Below, piece by piece: positions 21,167 through 31,142 of a DNA stretch of 62,191 nucleotides (the first letter of the stretch is position 1; every line of letters starts with the position of its first letter). Location of the stretch: the NCBI GenBank assembly GCA_031257875.1, contig JAIRNV010000137.1:1-62191 (forward strand), in the 5' to 3' direction. Position numbers and translations under genes: made by a program. This stretch comes from Dysgonamonadaceae bacterium. Lineage in GTDB: Bacteria; Bacteroidota; Bacteroidia; Bacteroidales; Azobacteroidaceae. The notes under the pieces were generated by a model. That model had not been told where the DNA came from, did not search any database, and saw only the letters and a program-made list of their open reading frames with translations.

Positions 21167-22804
21167 ATGAGTATTTTTCAAAGAAAGCCGTTACAAGTTC
21201 TTTTAGACCAGTCTAAAGAAAGCGGCGAACATACCTTAAAAAAAACATTGGGGTCTTATAAGTTGATAGCCCTGGGATTAGGCGCTATTATCGGAGCAGG
21301 TCTGTTTTCGATAACGGGGATGGCAGCCGGGTTGTATGCCGGTCCGGCCATCACCGTTTCGTTCATCATTGCAGCGGCCGGATGCTGTTTTGCGGGTCTG
21401 TGCTACGCCGAATTTGCTTCCATGCTGCCGATTGCGGGAAGCGCCTACACATATTCTTACGCGACTTTGGGTGAATTTATTGCCTGGGTAATCGGTTGGG
21501 ATTTGGTATTGGAATATGCCGTGGGAGCGCTCACCGTCAGCATCAGTTTCAGCGCTTATTTTGTAAAATTTCTGGAAGGATTCGGGATACATCTTCCGCA
21601 TGCGATCACGGCCTGCCCGATGGATGGAGGAATCGCAAATCTGCCGTCGGCTTTGGTTGTAATTCTTCTAAGTTTTTTGCTGATAAGCGGAACCGAAAGC
21701 AGTTCGAAAGTTAATTCGGTTATTGTGGCGCTGAAAGTTGCCGTAGTGCTGATATTCATCGGAATCGGCTGGCAATTTATCAATACGGACAATTATGTTC
21801 CTTATATTCCTGAAAATACGGGAACGTGGGGTTCATTCGGTTTTAGCGGAATCATTCGCGGGGCTGCCATTGTCTTTTTCGCTTTTATCGGCTTTGATGC
21901 AGTCAGTACGGCTGCACAGGAAACCAAAAATCCGAAGCGGGATATGCCTGTCGGTATTTTGGGGGCATTGATTATCTGTACGGTTTTGTATGTGCTTTTC
22001 TCCCACGTTTTAACCGGCGTCGCCAATTATACGCAATTTCAGGGCAGTACGGGTATTGCACCCATAGCCGTTGCCATTGAAAATATGGGGACCGCTTTAC
22101 CCGACGGAACGATACAACCCGCTTTTCCCTGGTTGAATAAAGCCATTATTCTGGCTATTCTGGCCGGTTATTCTTCTGTAGTTTTGGTGATGCTTTTGGG
22201 ACAAAGCCGTATTTTTTATACCATGAGCCGAGACGGCTTACTGCCGAAAATGTTTTCGCAGGTTCATAAAAAATTCCGCACGCCTTATAAATCCAATCTG
22301 CTTTTCCTTGTGGCAATCAGTATTCTGGCCATGTTTGTGCCGGCGCGGGTGGCCGGCGAACTGACAAGTATCGGCACATTGTTTGCCTTTATTATCGTTT
22401 GCATGGGTATCCTGGTGATGCGGAAGAAAATGCCTGACGCGCCGCGCGCTTTCAGAACGCCCTGGGTGCCTGCCATACCGGTTTTGGGTATCGGAATCTG
22501 CCTTTTCATGATGGTGTTTTTGCCTTTCGACACATGGATTCGCCTTATTCTCTGGATGTTATTGGGACATAATATTTACACGTTTTACGGTTCGAAACAC
22601 AGTAAATTGGGAGGGAGCCATTCTGTCCTGATTTTGCCGGCAATCGGAATAAGCATTGCCGTGTTGTTAGCCGGATTTACTGTAGTTCATCAAATGCAAA
22701 CCGGGTGGCATGAAAATAGCGGTTTTGCTTTCACGCTTTTGGTTATTGCGGTCGCGCATATTGTGCTGTACGGGATAAAAATTATGAACAAACAGCGTAA
22801 ATAA
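21167..22804 (+). CDS. APC-family (cationic) amino-acid permease
   Basis: LGLGAIIGAGLFSITGMAAG; 12+ TM; FIGFDAVSTAAQETKNPKRDMPVGI. Confidence 0.93.
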   Translation: MSIFQRKPLQVLLDQSKESGEHTLKKTLGSYKLIALGLGAIIGAGLFSITGMAAGLYAGPAITVSFIIAAAGCCFAGLCYAEFASMLPIAGSAYTYSYATLGEFIAWVIGWDLVLEYAVGALTVSISFSAYFVKFLEGFGIHLPHAITACPMDGGIANLPSALVVILLSFLLISGTESSSKVNSVIVALKVAVVLIFIGIGWQFINTDNYVPYIPENTGTWGSFGFSGIIRGAAIVFFAFIGFDAVSTAAQETKNPKRDMPVGILGALIICTVLYVLFSHVLTGVANYTQFQGSTGIAPIAVAIENMGTALPDGTIQPAFPWLNKAIILAILAGYSSVVLVMLLGQSRIFYTMSRDGLLPKMFSQVHKKFRTPYKSNLLFLVAISILAMFVPARVAGELTSIGTLFAFIIVCMGILVMRKKMPDAPRAFRTPWVPAIPVLGIGICLFMMVFLPFDTWIRLILWMLLGHNIYTFYGSKHSKLGGSHSVLILPAIGISIAVLLAGFTVVHQMQTGWHENSGFAFTLLVIAVAHIVLYGIKIMNKQRK

Positions 22805-22907
22805 CTGGATAGCATGGTGCAGCCGTATGCGGCAGCACTGTCGCCTGCGCTTCAAAAAAGATTTAGCCCCGAATCAGCGGCTTGCGCTCAAATTCAATTT
22901 TTTTTTT

Positions 22908-22915
22908 TACCTTTG
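22908..22915 (+). promoter_or_regulatory. Bacteroidetes -7 element TAccTTTG
   Basis: Consensus upstream of asnB. Confidence 0.6.
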
Positions 22916-22974
22916 CACCAATTTTGCAAAAAAACAGAGCAGAAAGTTTTTATTTCGTAATAAATCATTAAGTT

Positions 22975-24645
22975 ATGTGTGGAATAGTAGGGATATTCGA
23001 TTTAAAAGATAGCGTTGAGAAATTACGGCCGCGAGCATTAGCCATGGCAAAGAAAATCCGTCACAGAGGGCCGGACTGGTCGGGGATATATTGTTCGGAT
23101 AAAGCCATTCTGGTGCATGAACGTTTGGCTATTGTCGACCCGCAGTCGGGACAGCAACCTTTGTATTCGCCTGATAATGACGTTGTGCTGACCGTTAACG
23201 GTGAAATATATAACCATGCGGATATCCGGGACAGGCAGGAAGGAACGTACCGGTTTAAGACCAAATCCGATTGTGAAGTTATTCTTTCCTTATATATGGA
23301 GAAAGGGGTGGATTTTCTGGAAGACCTGAACGGCATTTTTGCATTTGCCCTGTACGATTCGCGGGATAATACGTATTTCATTGCAAAAGACCATATTGGG
23401 ATTGTTCCGCTCTATATGGGCTGGGATAGCGCCGGCGCTTTTTATGTGGCTTCCGAACTGAAATCTTTAGAGCCTTATTGCGAAAAGATTGAGATTTTCC
23501 CTCCGGGACATTATTTGTACAGCAAAGATGGCGGTAAATTAACCCGTTGGTACAGGAGAGACTGGATGGATTATGAAAATGTAAAAGACAAGGAATCCAG
23601 CGTTCAGGATTTAAGGGAAGCCCTGGAATCGGCCGTCAAACGGCAATTGATGACCGATGTGCCTTACGGCGTGCTTCTTTCCGGCGGACTGGATTCGTCT
23701 ATTGTTTCGGCAGTAGCGAAAAAATATGCGGCAAACCGTGTGGAATCCGATGGACGGCAACGCGCTTGGTGGCCTCAGTTACACTCATTTGCGGTAGGTT
23801 TGGAAGGCTCGCCCGATTTGGCGGCTGCGCAAAAAGTGGCTGATTATATCGGAACCGTTCACCACGAAGTGCATTTTACAATTCAGGAAGGTTTGGACGC
23901 TATCCATGACGTAATTTATCATATCGAAACTTACGACGTGACAACCATACGGGCTTCGACGCCTATGTACCTGCTGGCAAGGGTTATCCGTTCGATGGGT
24001 ATCAAAATGGTGCTTTCGGGCGAAGGCGCCGATGAAATATTCGGAGGTTATCTTTATTTCCACAAAGCTCCGAATGCAAAGGCTTTACATGAGGAAACCG
24101 TTCGCAAACTGGACAAATTACATTTGTATGACTGTCTGCGCGCCAATAAGTCTTTGGCTGCCTGGGGTGTAGAAGGCCGGGTGCCTTTTCTGGACAAGGA
24201 ATTTATGGATGTAGCCATGCGTTTGAATCCCGCCGACAAGATCAGCGGGTTGAAAGGCCGGATGGAAAAATGGATTCTCCGTAAAGCATTTGAAGATTTC
24301 TTGCCGGAAAGTGTTGCCTGGCGGCAAAAAGAGCAATTTTCCGACGGGGTAGGATATAACTGGATTGATACTTTGCGGGAAGTGGCGTCTTCATTTGTTT
24401 CCGATGAAGCGTTTGCAAAAGCGGCGGAACGTTTTCCCGTTAACCCGCCGATGTCGAAAGAAGAATACCATTACCGAACGATTTTTGAAGAATTATTTCC
24501 TTCCGATTCAGCTGCAAAAACAGTGCCTTCCGTACCGTCGGTGGCTTGCAGTACGCCAGTTGCCCTGGAATGGGACGAGGCTTTTAAGCAGATGGTTGAC
24601 CCTTCGGGGCGTGCCGTGAAGACGGTACATAATGATGCTTATTAA
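22975..24645 (+). CDS. asnB: Asparagine synthase B (glutamine-hydrolysing)
   Basis: MCGIVGIFD; GVLLSGGLDSSIVSA; VLSGEGADEIFGGYLYF. Confidence 0.97.
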   Translation: MCGIVGIFDLKDSVEKLRPRALAMAKKIRHRGPDWSGIYCSDKAILVHERLAIVDPQSGQQPLYSPDNDVVLTVNGEIYNHADIRDRQEGTYRFKTKSDCEVILSLYMEKGVDFLEDLNGIFAFALYDSRDNTYFIAKDHIGIVPLYMGWDSAGAFYVASELKSLEPYCEKIEIFPPGHYLYSKDGGKLTRWYRRDWMDYENVKDKESSVQDLREALESAVKRQLMTDVPYGVLLSGGLDSSIVSAVAKKYAANRVESDGRQRAWWPQLHSFAVGLEGSPDLAAAQKVADYIGTVHHEVHFTIQEGLDAIHDVIYHIETYDVTTIRASTPMYLLARVIRSMGIKMVLSGEGADEIFGGYLYFHKAPNAKALHEETVRKLDKLHLYDCLRANKSLAAWGVEGRVPFLDKEFMDVAMRLNPADKISGLKGRMEKWILRKAFEDFLPESVAWRQKEQFSDGVGYNWIDTLREVASSFVSDEAFAKAAERFPVNPPMSKEEYHYRTIFEELFPSDSAAKTVPSVPSVACSTPVALEWDEAFKQMVDPSGRAVKTVHNDAY

Positions 24646-24659
24646 TAATGATGCATTTA

Positions 24660-24689
24660 CAAATTGTCGCGCCCGGGCGCGACAATTTG
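24660..24689. terminator. Perfect 30-bp palindrome after asnB
   Basis: CAAATTGTCGCGCCCGGGCGCGACAATTTG, identical to its reverse complement. Confidence 0.75.
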
Positions 24690-25143
24690 AATTACACCCG
24701 TTTAGAAGAGATATTCCATATAAACCACCCCGCCTGAAAGTAGCTGACAATCTTCTTTTATCTATTGTAACATAAGTGTTTGGCTCAGGATATACAGGGA
24801 GCCACCGACAAACAGACAAACACTTTCGACAGTTTCTTTTTGTTGTCGTTTTCGCTTGTAAATCTATCCTGATTATCAGCGACAATTTTCCTGATACGCC
24901 GGTCTATAATATGTTTGCTTATATCCTATCACTGTTTTTTTAGACTGCGAAAACACGGAATTTTTCTTTAATTCTGACTGTTTCCAATGCTTGACACATC
25001 GAAAACGGCTCTTTGAATATCAAACGCCGAAATTTAATCTTTGCTTTCCGGTTCGGTATCGCTGTTGCTTCTGTGCCTGTGGCCGGGAGCGGTAAAAATT
25101 TTAGACACACAACTTTTTTATTCGGCGGCTGATTTTTTTTATG

Positions 25144-25151
25144 TACTTTTG
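25144..25151 (+). promoter_or_regulatory. Bacteroidetes -7 element TActTTTG
   Basis: Upstream of the methyltransferase operon. Confidence 0.5.
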
Positions 25152-25187
25152 CACAGGATAAAATAATCGGATTCGACATGAATTGAT

Positions 25188-26444
25188 ATGCGATACATAG
25201 ATTTTGAAAATATAGAAGTTTGTCCCGAATGGTGTTTCAATAACGTCCGTTCTGTGGAACAATGGACTCATGGCTATCACAGATATCCGGCTAAATTTTT
25301 ACCTAACTTGGTAAAAAAACTCATCGAGGAACAGACAACCAAAGATGACACCATTGTTGATTTATTTGCGGGTTGTGGCACAACGCTCGTTGAGTCCAAA
25401 ATACATGGGCGAGCATCTATCGGGGTAGATATTAATCCTGTGGCGGAACTGATTACAAAGGTAAAAACCAATCCCGTTGAACCTGCAATGCTTAGCTTGT
25501 ACTTTGAACGCATAGCCGATGCATTAGATAAATACAATCCTTTGGAAAACGAAAACAGGATGGTCCATGAACGCATAGATTATTGGTTTTCTCCTGAAAA
25601 CAAAGCAAGGATAGCATTTTTATACGATACGGTACTGTCCATAAAAAAACGTCCTGTACAAGATTTTTTCCTTGTTTCATTATCGCATATTTTAAAAAAC
25701 TGTTCTCGTTGGCTACAATCAAGTACCAAGCCTCAAATAGACCCCAATAAAAAAATAACAGACCCGTTTTCGACATTTCAGCTACATACAAAACAAATGC
25801 TGAAAAAAAATGAGGAATTTTATTTATATCTGCAAGAAAACAAATATTTGGATACAAAATGCGAAATTAAACTGGAAGATGCGAGAAAAACTTCGATAGG
25901 CACAAATTCGGTTGGAGCTGTAATAACGTCCCCGCCTTATGTTACATCATACGAATATGCAGACATACATCAACTTACCGCATATTGGTATAATTATGTA
26001 GCCAATCTTGCAGAATTTAGAAAAAATTTCATCGGTACGTTTTATTCTCAAAATCAACAGATGGAATGCAACTCAAAAAATGCGCAAAAGATCGTGAGCG
26101 AATTACAAACGAAGGATGAGAGGACTGCAAAAGAAGTTGCAAACTATTTTAATGATATGGAAGCAGTTGGCAAAGAGATGTACCGTATTGTTAAAAAAGA
26201 AGGATGCGTTTGTATTGTGATAGGGAATACAACTATTAAGGATGTAAAAATCAAATCTGCCGAGGTGTTTTTTGAAATTCTTAAATCTGTTGGATTTAAG
26301 AGAAATACAGTAATAAAACGAAGCATTCCTCATAAGTTAATGCCGACAATCAGGGATAAAGATTCGGGTAAATTCACCAAATTGGACAATACAAACCACA
26401 AACTTGTGTATCCTGAGGAATATATTTTAATTCTAAAGAAATAA
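25188..26444 (+). CDS. Site-specific DNA methyltransferase (N6-A/N4-C type)
   Basis: HRYPAKFLPNLV (motif X-like), DLFAGCGTTLVE (motif I), VITSPPYVTSYEY (motif IV SPPY). Confidence 0.9.
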   Translation: MRYIDFENIEVCPEWCFNNVRSVEQWTHGYHRYPAKFLPNLVKKLIEEQTTKDDTIVDLFAGCGTTLVESKIHGRASIGVDINPVAELITKVKTNPVEPAMLSLYFERIADALDKYNPLENENRMVHERIDYWFSPENKARIAFLYDTVLSIKKRPVQDFFLVSLSHILKNCSRWLQSSTKPQIDPNKKITDPFSTFQLHTKQMLKKNEEFYLYLQENKYLDTKCEIKLEDARKTSIGTNSVGAVITSPPYVTSYEYADIHQLTAYWYNYVANLAEFRKNFIGTFYSQNQQMECNSKNAQKIVSELQTKDERTAKEVANYFNDMEAVGKEMYRIVKKEGCVCIVIGNTTIKDVKIKSAEVFFEILKSVGFKRNTVIKRSIPHKLMPTIRDKDSGKFTKLDNTNHKLVYPEEYILILKK

Positions 26445-26447
26445 GGT

Positions 26448-28694
26448 ATGACAAACAAGGCATTTAAAATACGCCCTTACGCGCGGTTACTTACCATGCT
26501 TGGCGAACAACTGATTAAAAACGAGCAAATAGCATTGGCCGAATTGATTAAGAACGCTTACGATGCCGATGCCGATTGGGTAAAAATCAGTTTTGTCGGC
26601 TTTAGCGAAAAGTTTGAAAAATCACCTGAATCAAAAATCATTATCGAAGATAATGGTTGCGGTATGACACTGGATGTGATTGAAAAAAATTGGATGAATC
26701 CGGCAACACCAAACAAAAAAGCACGGACGGGAGAAGAAAAACGTTCTGACGAGAAAAAAAGAGTGATACAAGGTGAAAAAGGGATAGGACGTTTTGCTAT
26801 ACTGAAATTAGGGAAAAAGATAACAATAACTACCCATCCGAAAAGTAGCAGTGAAGAACATGTAATCAATTATGATTTATCTGCTTACGATGATGACTTT
26901 TTATCAATAAACGGCGTCGAAAAAGAACTCTACATTGACGATATTTCCATAGATGTAACTTCACAATCACCTGTTCAAATCATAGACAGAGAGGTCATTG
27001 TAAACAATCATAAATTTGCAAACGAAAACGAAAAAGGGACAAGAATTGAAATATCCAATCTCAAAGGCGAATGGAGTCAAAAAAAAATAGAGGAAGTAGA
27101 TAAAGAATCTCAAAAATTGCAATCCATTTTTGATAAGATATTTCATAAACAAACAAACGATGTTTTTGAAATAGGATTTGAAATTAATGATAAACGAATA
27201 AATGTTTCGGATAAAACAATCGAACAACTATCCAATTTACTGAACGATACGGCTGTTTTAAAAATAACGGATGGAAAATATAAAGAAAAGGAAAAGTTGT
27301 TTGAGTTAAAAATTAATGGAGCTCCCATTAAATTAGAGTTGAAAGATGCGCTAATATCAGGCTTATCTGATTTCAAAGAACATTTTATAAGTTATGATCT
27401 ATTTGTAAATCCTGACATTAGAAAAAGTGATTGTGGAGACTTTGGCTTTAATTTTTTTATTTTTGATTTTACCGCAAAAAGAGAGTCACGCTATTATCTT
27501 AATAAGGAAGATGCAAAAGCAATAAAAGAGCACCGTATTTATTTGTATCGCGATAAAATACGGGTTGCACCCTATGGCGACCCTGATAATGATTGGATTG
27601 GCACCGACAAGAAAAGAGCAGTTGGACGTTCCGGCAATTATTTAAGTAACGACCAAATAATCGGTTTTGTGGATATTACTAAAAAATACAATCCAAAATT
27701 AAAGGATAAAACCAATCGGGAAGGATTAATTGAAGAAGGGAACGCGACAAAAGATTTTATAGTGCTGCTACAAACTATCTTACTTTATGTTCGCCAACAT
27801 CCGTATGCTCAATATAAGCAAAGGATTGAACAGGAGGAAGAACAAAAAATCAATAAATTGCGCATTGTGGATAGTAAATTTGCGGCTCTTGAAAAAAGCA
27901 TACAGGGAAATACCATTGCAATGAACGCATACAACGATGTCGTTAAATCATATAAAGTGGAGCAGGACTTTTATAAAAAGCAACTTGAAACTACTACAGA
28001 CTTGGCAGGTGTCGGTTTATCTGTTGAAACAGCATCACACGATATTATGATGATGCTTAATAAAGGAGTAGAAGCCATTGACAGTTTAATAAAAGATATA
28101 AACGGCAATGTACTTTCGGAAACAGAAATAACAGAAGAACTGCTTAAAATCAGAGGCATTTTTTCTTTTGTCGATACCCAAATGAAAGATATACAGTTGT
28201 TATTTAAATCTTCAAAGCAAAGACGCAGAGCAATAAGAGTTAGTGATATTCTGGAAAAAGTAGTGACCATATACAAACGGACATTAAATCGCGAAAATGT
28301 AACTTTAAAAATAGAAAAAAAAGGCTCGCCTGTCATTGCAAAATGTACGGATGCTGTGTTGTTGCAATTACTGATAAATCTGTTTGACAATGCTGTCTAT
28401 TGGTTATCGGTGATAAACATTCAAGACAAGAAAATTATCATAACAATGGATGGAGAAAATCAGCAACTCATATTTTCTGATAATGGTCCCGGAATTAGAG
28501 ATGACGATAAACCCTATATTTTTGAGGCTTTTTATTCGGGCAAAGAAGAAGGCAGAGGGCTGGGTTTGTATATCGCACGACAGTTATTAAACCGAATGGG
28601 TTATTCTATTGATTTGGCGGAAATGAAATCAGAAAAAATATTGTCAGGAGCGAACTTTGTTGTAAACTTTATTAAATCGGATGAAAATGAGTAA
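26448..28694 (+). CDS. Double-GHKL protein: N-terminal Hsp90/MORC-like ATPase plus C-terminal histidine-kinase-like ATPase
   Basis: ALAELIKNAYDADADWVKI...IIEDNGCGM...GEKGIGRFA; C-term ETASHDIMMML, NLFDNAVYWL, FSDNGPGIRDDDKPYIFEAF, GRGLGLYIARQLL. Confidence 0.9.
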   Translation: MTNKAFKIRPYARLLTMLGEQLIKNEQIALAELIKNAYDADADWVKISFVGFSEKFEKSPESKIIIEDNGCGMTLDVIEKNWMNPATPNKKARTGEEKRSDEKKRVIQGEKGIGRFAILKLGKKITITTHPKSSSEEHVINYDLSAYDDDFLSINGVEKELYIDDISIDVTSQSPVQIIDREVIVNNHKFANENEKGTRIEISNLKGEWSQKKIEEVDKESQKLQSIFDKIFHKQTNDVFEIGFEINDKRINVSDKTIEQLSNLLNDTAVLKITDGKYKEKEKLFELKINGAPIKLELKDALISGLSDFKEHFISYDLFVNPDIRKSDCGDFGFNFFIFDFTAKRESRYYLNKEDAKAIKEHRIYLYRDKIRVAPYGDPDNDWIGTDKKRAVGRSGNYLSNDQIIGFVDITKKYNPKLKDKTNREGLIEEGNATKDFIVLLQTILLYVRQHPYAQYKQRIEQEEEQKINKLRIVDSKFAALEKSIQGNTIAMNAYNDVVKSYKVEQDFYKKQLETTTDLAGVGLSVETASHDIMMMLNKGVEAIDSLIKDINGNVLSETEITEELLKIRGIFSFVDTQMKDIQLLFKSSKQRRRAIRVSDILEKVVTIYKRTLNRENVTLKIEKKGSPVIAKCTDAVLLQLLINLFDNAVYWLSVINIQDKKIIITMDGENQQLIFSDNGPGIRDDDKPYIFEAFYSGKEEGRGLGLYIARQLLNRMGYSIDLAEMKSEKILSGANFVVNFIKSDENE

Positions 28695-29844
28695 TGTATT
28701 AGATTTGTTTAAAGGTGTTGGAGTCATCATTGATGATGACTTAAAACCCGAAAAAGAAGATGCTGACCAAAAAATATTTGATATTAAAAAATCATTTGAC
28801 GATGAGAACGTTCCTTTGTTAACATATTGGGAATTGCCAAACAAGGAAGTTATTCATTTTAAGTCCGTTAGTTTTATTCTATTGGATTGGGATTTGTATG
28901 GATTAGGAAGTACTTTGCCACAATCCGCAATTAATGATAATATCGAATTTATCAAACAAATTAATAATGTCTGCTTTGTGCCGATTTTTATTTTTAGCAA
29001 TGAAAGTAAACAAGATATTGAGTTGAAATTAACGGAAGTTGGTTTATATGATGCTTTAAAAAGTAATCACATTTTTGTGGAATCAAAAAGTGAATTGAAA
29101 AACACTAAGGCCTTATTTGGAAAAATCGAAGAATGGGTAAAACAAACTCCTTCAATTTATGTGCTGAAAGAATGGGATTTGGCTTTGCGAAAAGCGAAAA
29201 ACAGTCTGTTTTGGGATTTATATCATATCAACCCTGAGTGGGCAAAAGTTTTTTACGGAACAATAAAAAAAGATGGTGGAGATGTATCTTATGAAACGAG
29301 TGAGATTTTATTTGAAAATCTAAAAACACGTACACTGCCTGTTGAGTTTGACGCTTCAATTTTATCTGTGTCTACTACTGTAACTATTACTCCCGATGAA
29401 ATAAAACAGGTTTTAGAAGGACAACGATTCAGAAAACATAACTTGGATATGATTTTTACAGGCGATATTTTTTTTAAAGATGGCAAGTATTATATAAATG
29501 TTCGTCCGCAATGCGATTGTATTCCAAGAAAAAAAGGGCAAACTATTGACGATATAGCGGTATATTTAATAGAGGCAAAAACGCTGAAACATTTAGACAA
29601 ACATTATGATAAAGATTATGGGCTTTTTAAAGACAAAGATTCTCAATTCACAGTATTTCCTGTTAATGATAAAAAAGCGATACAATTTGAATTTAAGTTG
29701 TTTACTGTCGAGCAATTTAAAGATTGGAAGACATACAGAATAGGTACTTTATTGCCTCCTTTCATTACAAGACTAATTCAAAAATATGTAGCATATATGC
29801 AGCGACAAGGATTGCCAAGAATACCTGAAGAAGCAATAAAATAA
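28681..29844 (+). CDS. Response-receiver-like protein with uncharacterised C-terminal domain
   Basis: GVIIDDDL acidic pair, FILLDWDL phosphoacceptor-like Asp, FIFSN; 14-nt overlap with preceding ATPase gene. Confidence 0.7.
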   Translation: MKMSNVLDLFKGVGVIIDDDLKPEKEDADQKIFDIKKSFDDENVPLLTYWELPNKEVIHFKSVSFILLDWDLYGLGSTLPQSAINDNIEFIKQINNVCFVPIFIFSNESKQDIELKLTEVGLYDALKSNHIFVESKSELKNTKALFGKIEEWVKQTPSIYVLKEWDLALRKAKNSLFWDLYHINPEWAKVFYGTIKKDGGDVSYETSEILFENLKTRTLPVEFDASILSVSTTVTITPDEIKQVLEGQRFRKHNLDMIFTGDIFFKDGKYYINVRPQCDCIPRKKGQTIDDIAVYLIEAKTLKHLDKHYDKDYGLFKDKDSQFTVFPVNDKKAIQFEFKLFTVEQFKDWKTYRIGTLLPPFITRLIQKYVAYMQRQGLPRIPEEAIK

Positions 29845-29872
29845 TATTACATCAATCCCCCTCTGCCCCGCC

Positions 29873-31064
29873 GGCAGGGCAAACGCATCTTAATTTTAAT
29901 ATATTTTAAATACTAAAGATTTTCCATTTCCGTTTGTGTAATAAAAAAAGAAAGATGCAAACACGTATCAGTTATTTTACAGAGTTAACCGATCCACGCG
30001 TGGACAGGACAAAAGAGCATTTGATGGAGGACATAATCTTCATAACGGTTGCAGCGGTTATTTGTGGCGCAGAGACATGGAATGATATTGAAAATTACGG
30101 TAAATCAAAAGAGATCCGGTTAAGGCAATATCTACAGTTACCCAACGGTATTCCATCACATGACACTTTCAACCGGTTTTTCAGTGCGTTAGACCCTGAG
30201 GAATTTGAGCAGGCTTTCCTGTGTTGGATAAAAGACACCCGGAACTGACGCATGGCGACGTTGTCAGCATAGATGGAAAAACCTCATGTGGTTCACAGGG
30301 AGGAAATTCCAAACGGGCAATTCATATTGTCAGTGCATGGTCAAAAGCCAACCAGTTGAGTTTGGGACAAGTCAAGGTCGATGCAAAGTCAAATGAAATT
30401 ACGGCCATACCCAAATTATTGGAAGTATTAGTACTTCATGGCTGCCTGGCTACCATAGATGCGATGGGCTGTCAATGGGACATCGCCGCTAAAATAATAG
30501 AAAAAGGGGCGATTATCTCTTAGCCGTTAAGGGCAATCAGGGTTGCCTGGAAGAGAACGCCGAACGAACCGTCCGCTTTACCGGGCCTGTATCGGAATGG
30601 ATAGAGGATGATTTTGGTCATGGCCGTATTGAACAGAGGAAATGTACGCTCTATAATGATCTTTCATTTATAGACAATGCTTCGGCATGGAGAAATCTAA
30701 CGGCCACAGTAAAAATAGAAGCAACCCGCTACATCAAATCAAGCGGAAAAGAGGAAAAAGAGACACGGCTTTATATTACTTCTTCTAAGGAAAATGCAGA
30801 AGTGATTGGCAAAGGCGTCCGTTCACACTGGGGTATCGAAAATAATCTGCATTGGCAATTGGATGTTTCTTTCAGGGAAGATGAGAGCCGGAAAAGAGAG
30901 GGATATGCTGCCCAAAATTTTTCAATACTCAATCGAATTACCCTCAATCTCATCAAACACGAACAGTCAAAAAAGAGAAGTGTGAAGGGTAAAAGACTCG
31001 ATGCCGGTTGGAATAATGATTATTTATTGAAAATCCTAACGAATTAAGATGCGTTTGCCCTGCC
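29873..31064 (+). mobile_element. ISAs1-family-like insertion sequence with perfect 23-bp terminal inverted repeats
   Basis: GGCAGGGCAAACGCATCTTAATT 29873-29895 / AATTAAGATGCGTTTGCCCTGCC 31042-31064. Confidence 0.9.
29955..31047 (+). pseudogene. ISAs1-type transposase, two frameshifts
   Basis: YFTELTDPRVDRTKEHLMEDIIFITVAAVICGAETWNDI // GDVVSIDGKTSCGS // LLAVKGNQG...HWGIENNLHWQLDVSFREDESRKR in three frames. Confidence 0.9.
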
Positions 31065-31103
31065 CTTCCTCCAAAAGAAATTTTTTTTTATAACAATTTT
31101 AAC

Positions 31104-31111
31104 TACCTTTG
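31104..31111 (+). promoter_or_regulatory. Bacteroidetes -7 element TAccTTTG
   Basis: Upstream of ftsY. Confidence 0.6.
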
Positions 31112-31142
31112 CGTTGCATTGTTTGATAATTTATAATCATTT

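Noticed and set aside
25188-26444. Classical type II restriction-modification system
   Set aside because: No adjacent endonuclease; neighbours are a GHKL ATPase and a receiver protein.
26448-29844. Ordinary two-component signalling pair
   Set aside because: The kinase has an extra N-terminal Hsp90/MORC-type ATPase and no sensor TM; the regulator has no recognisable DNA-binding output.
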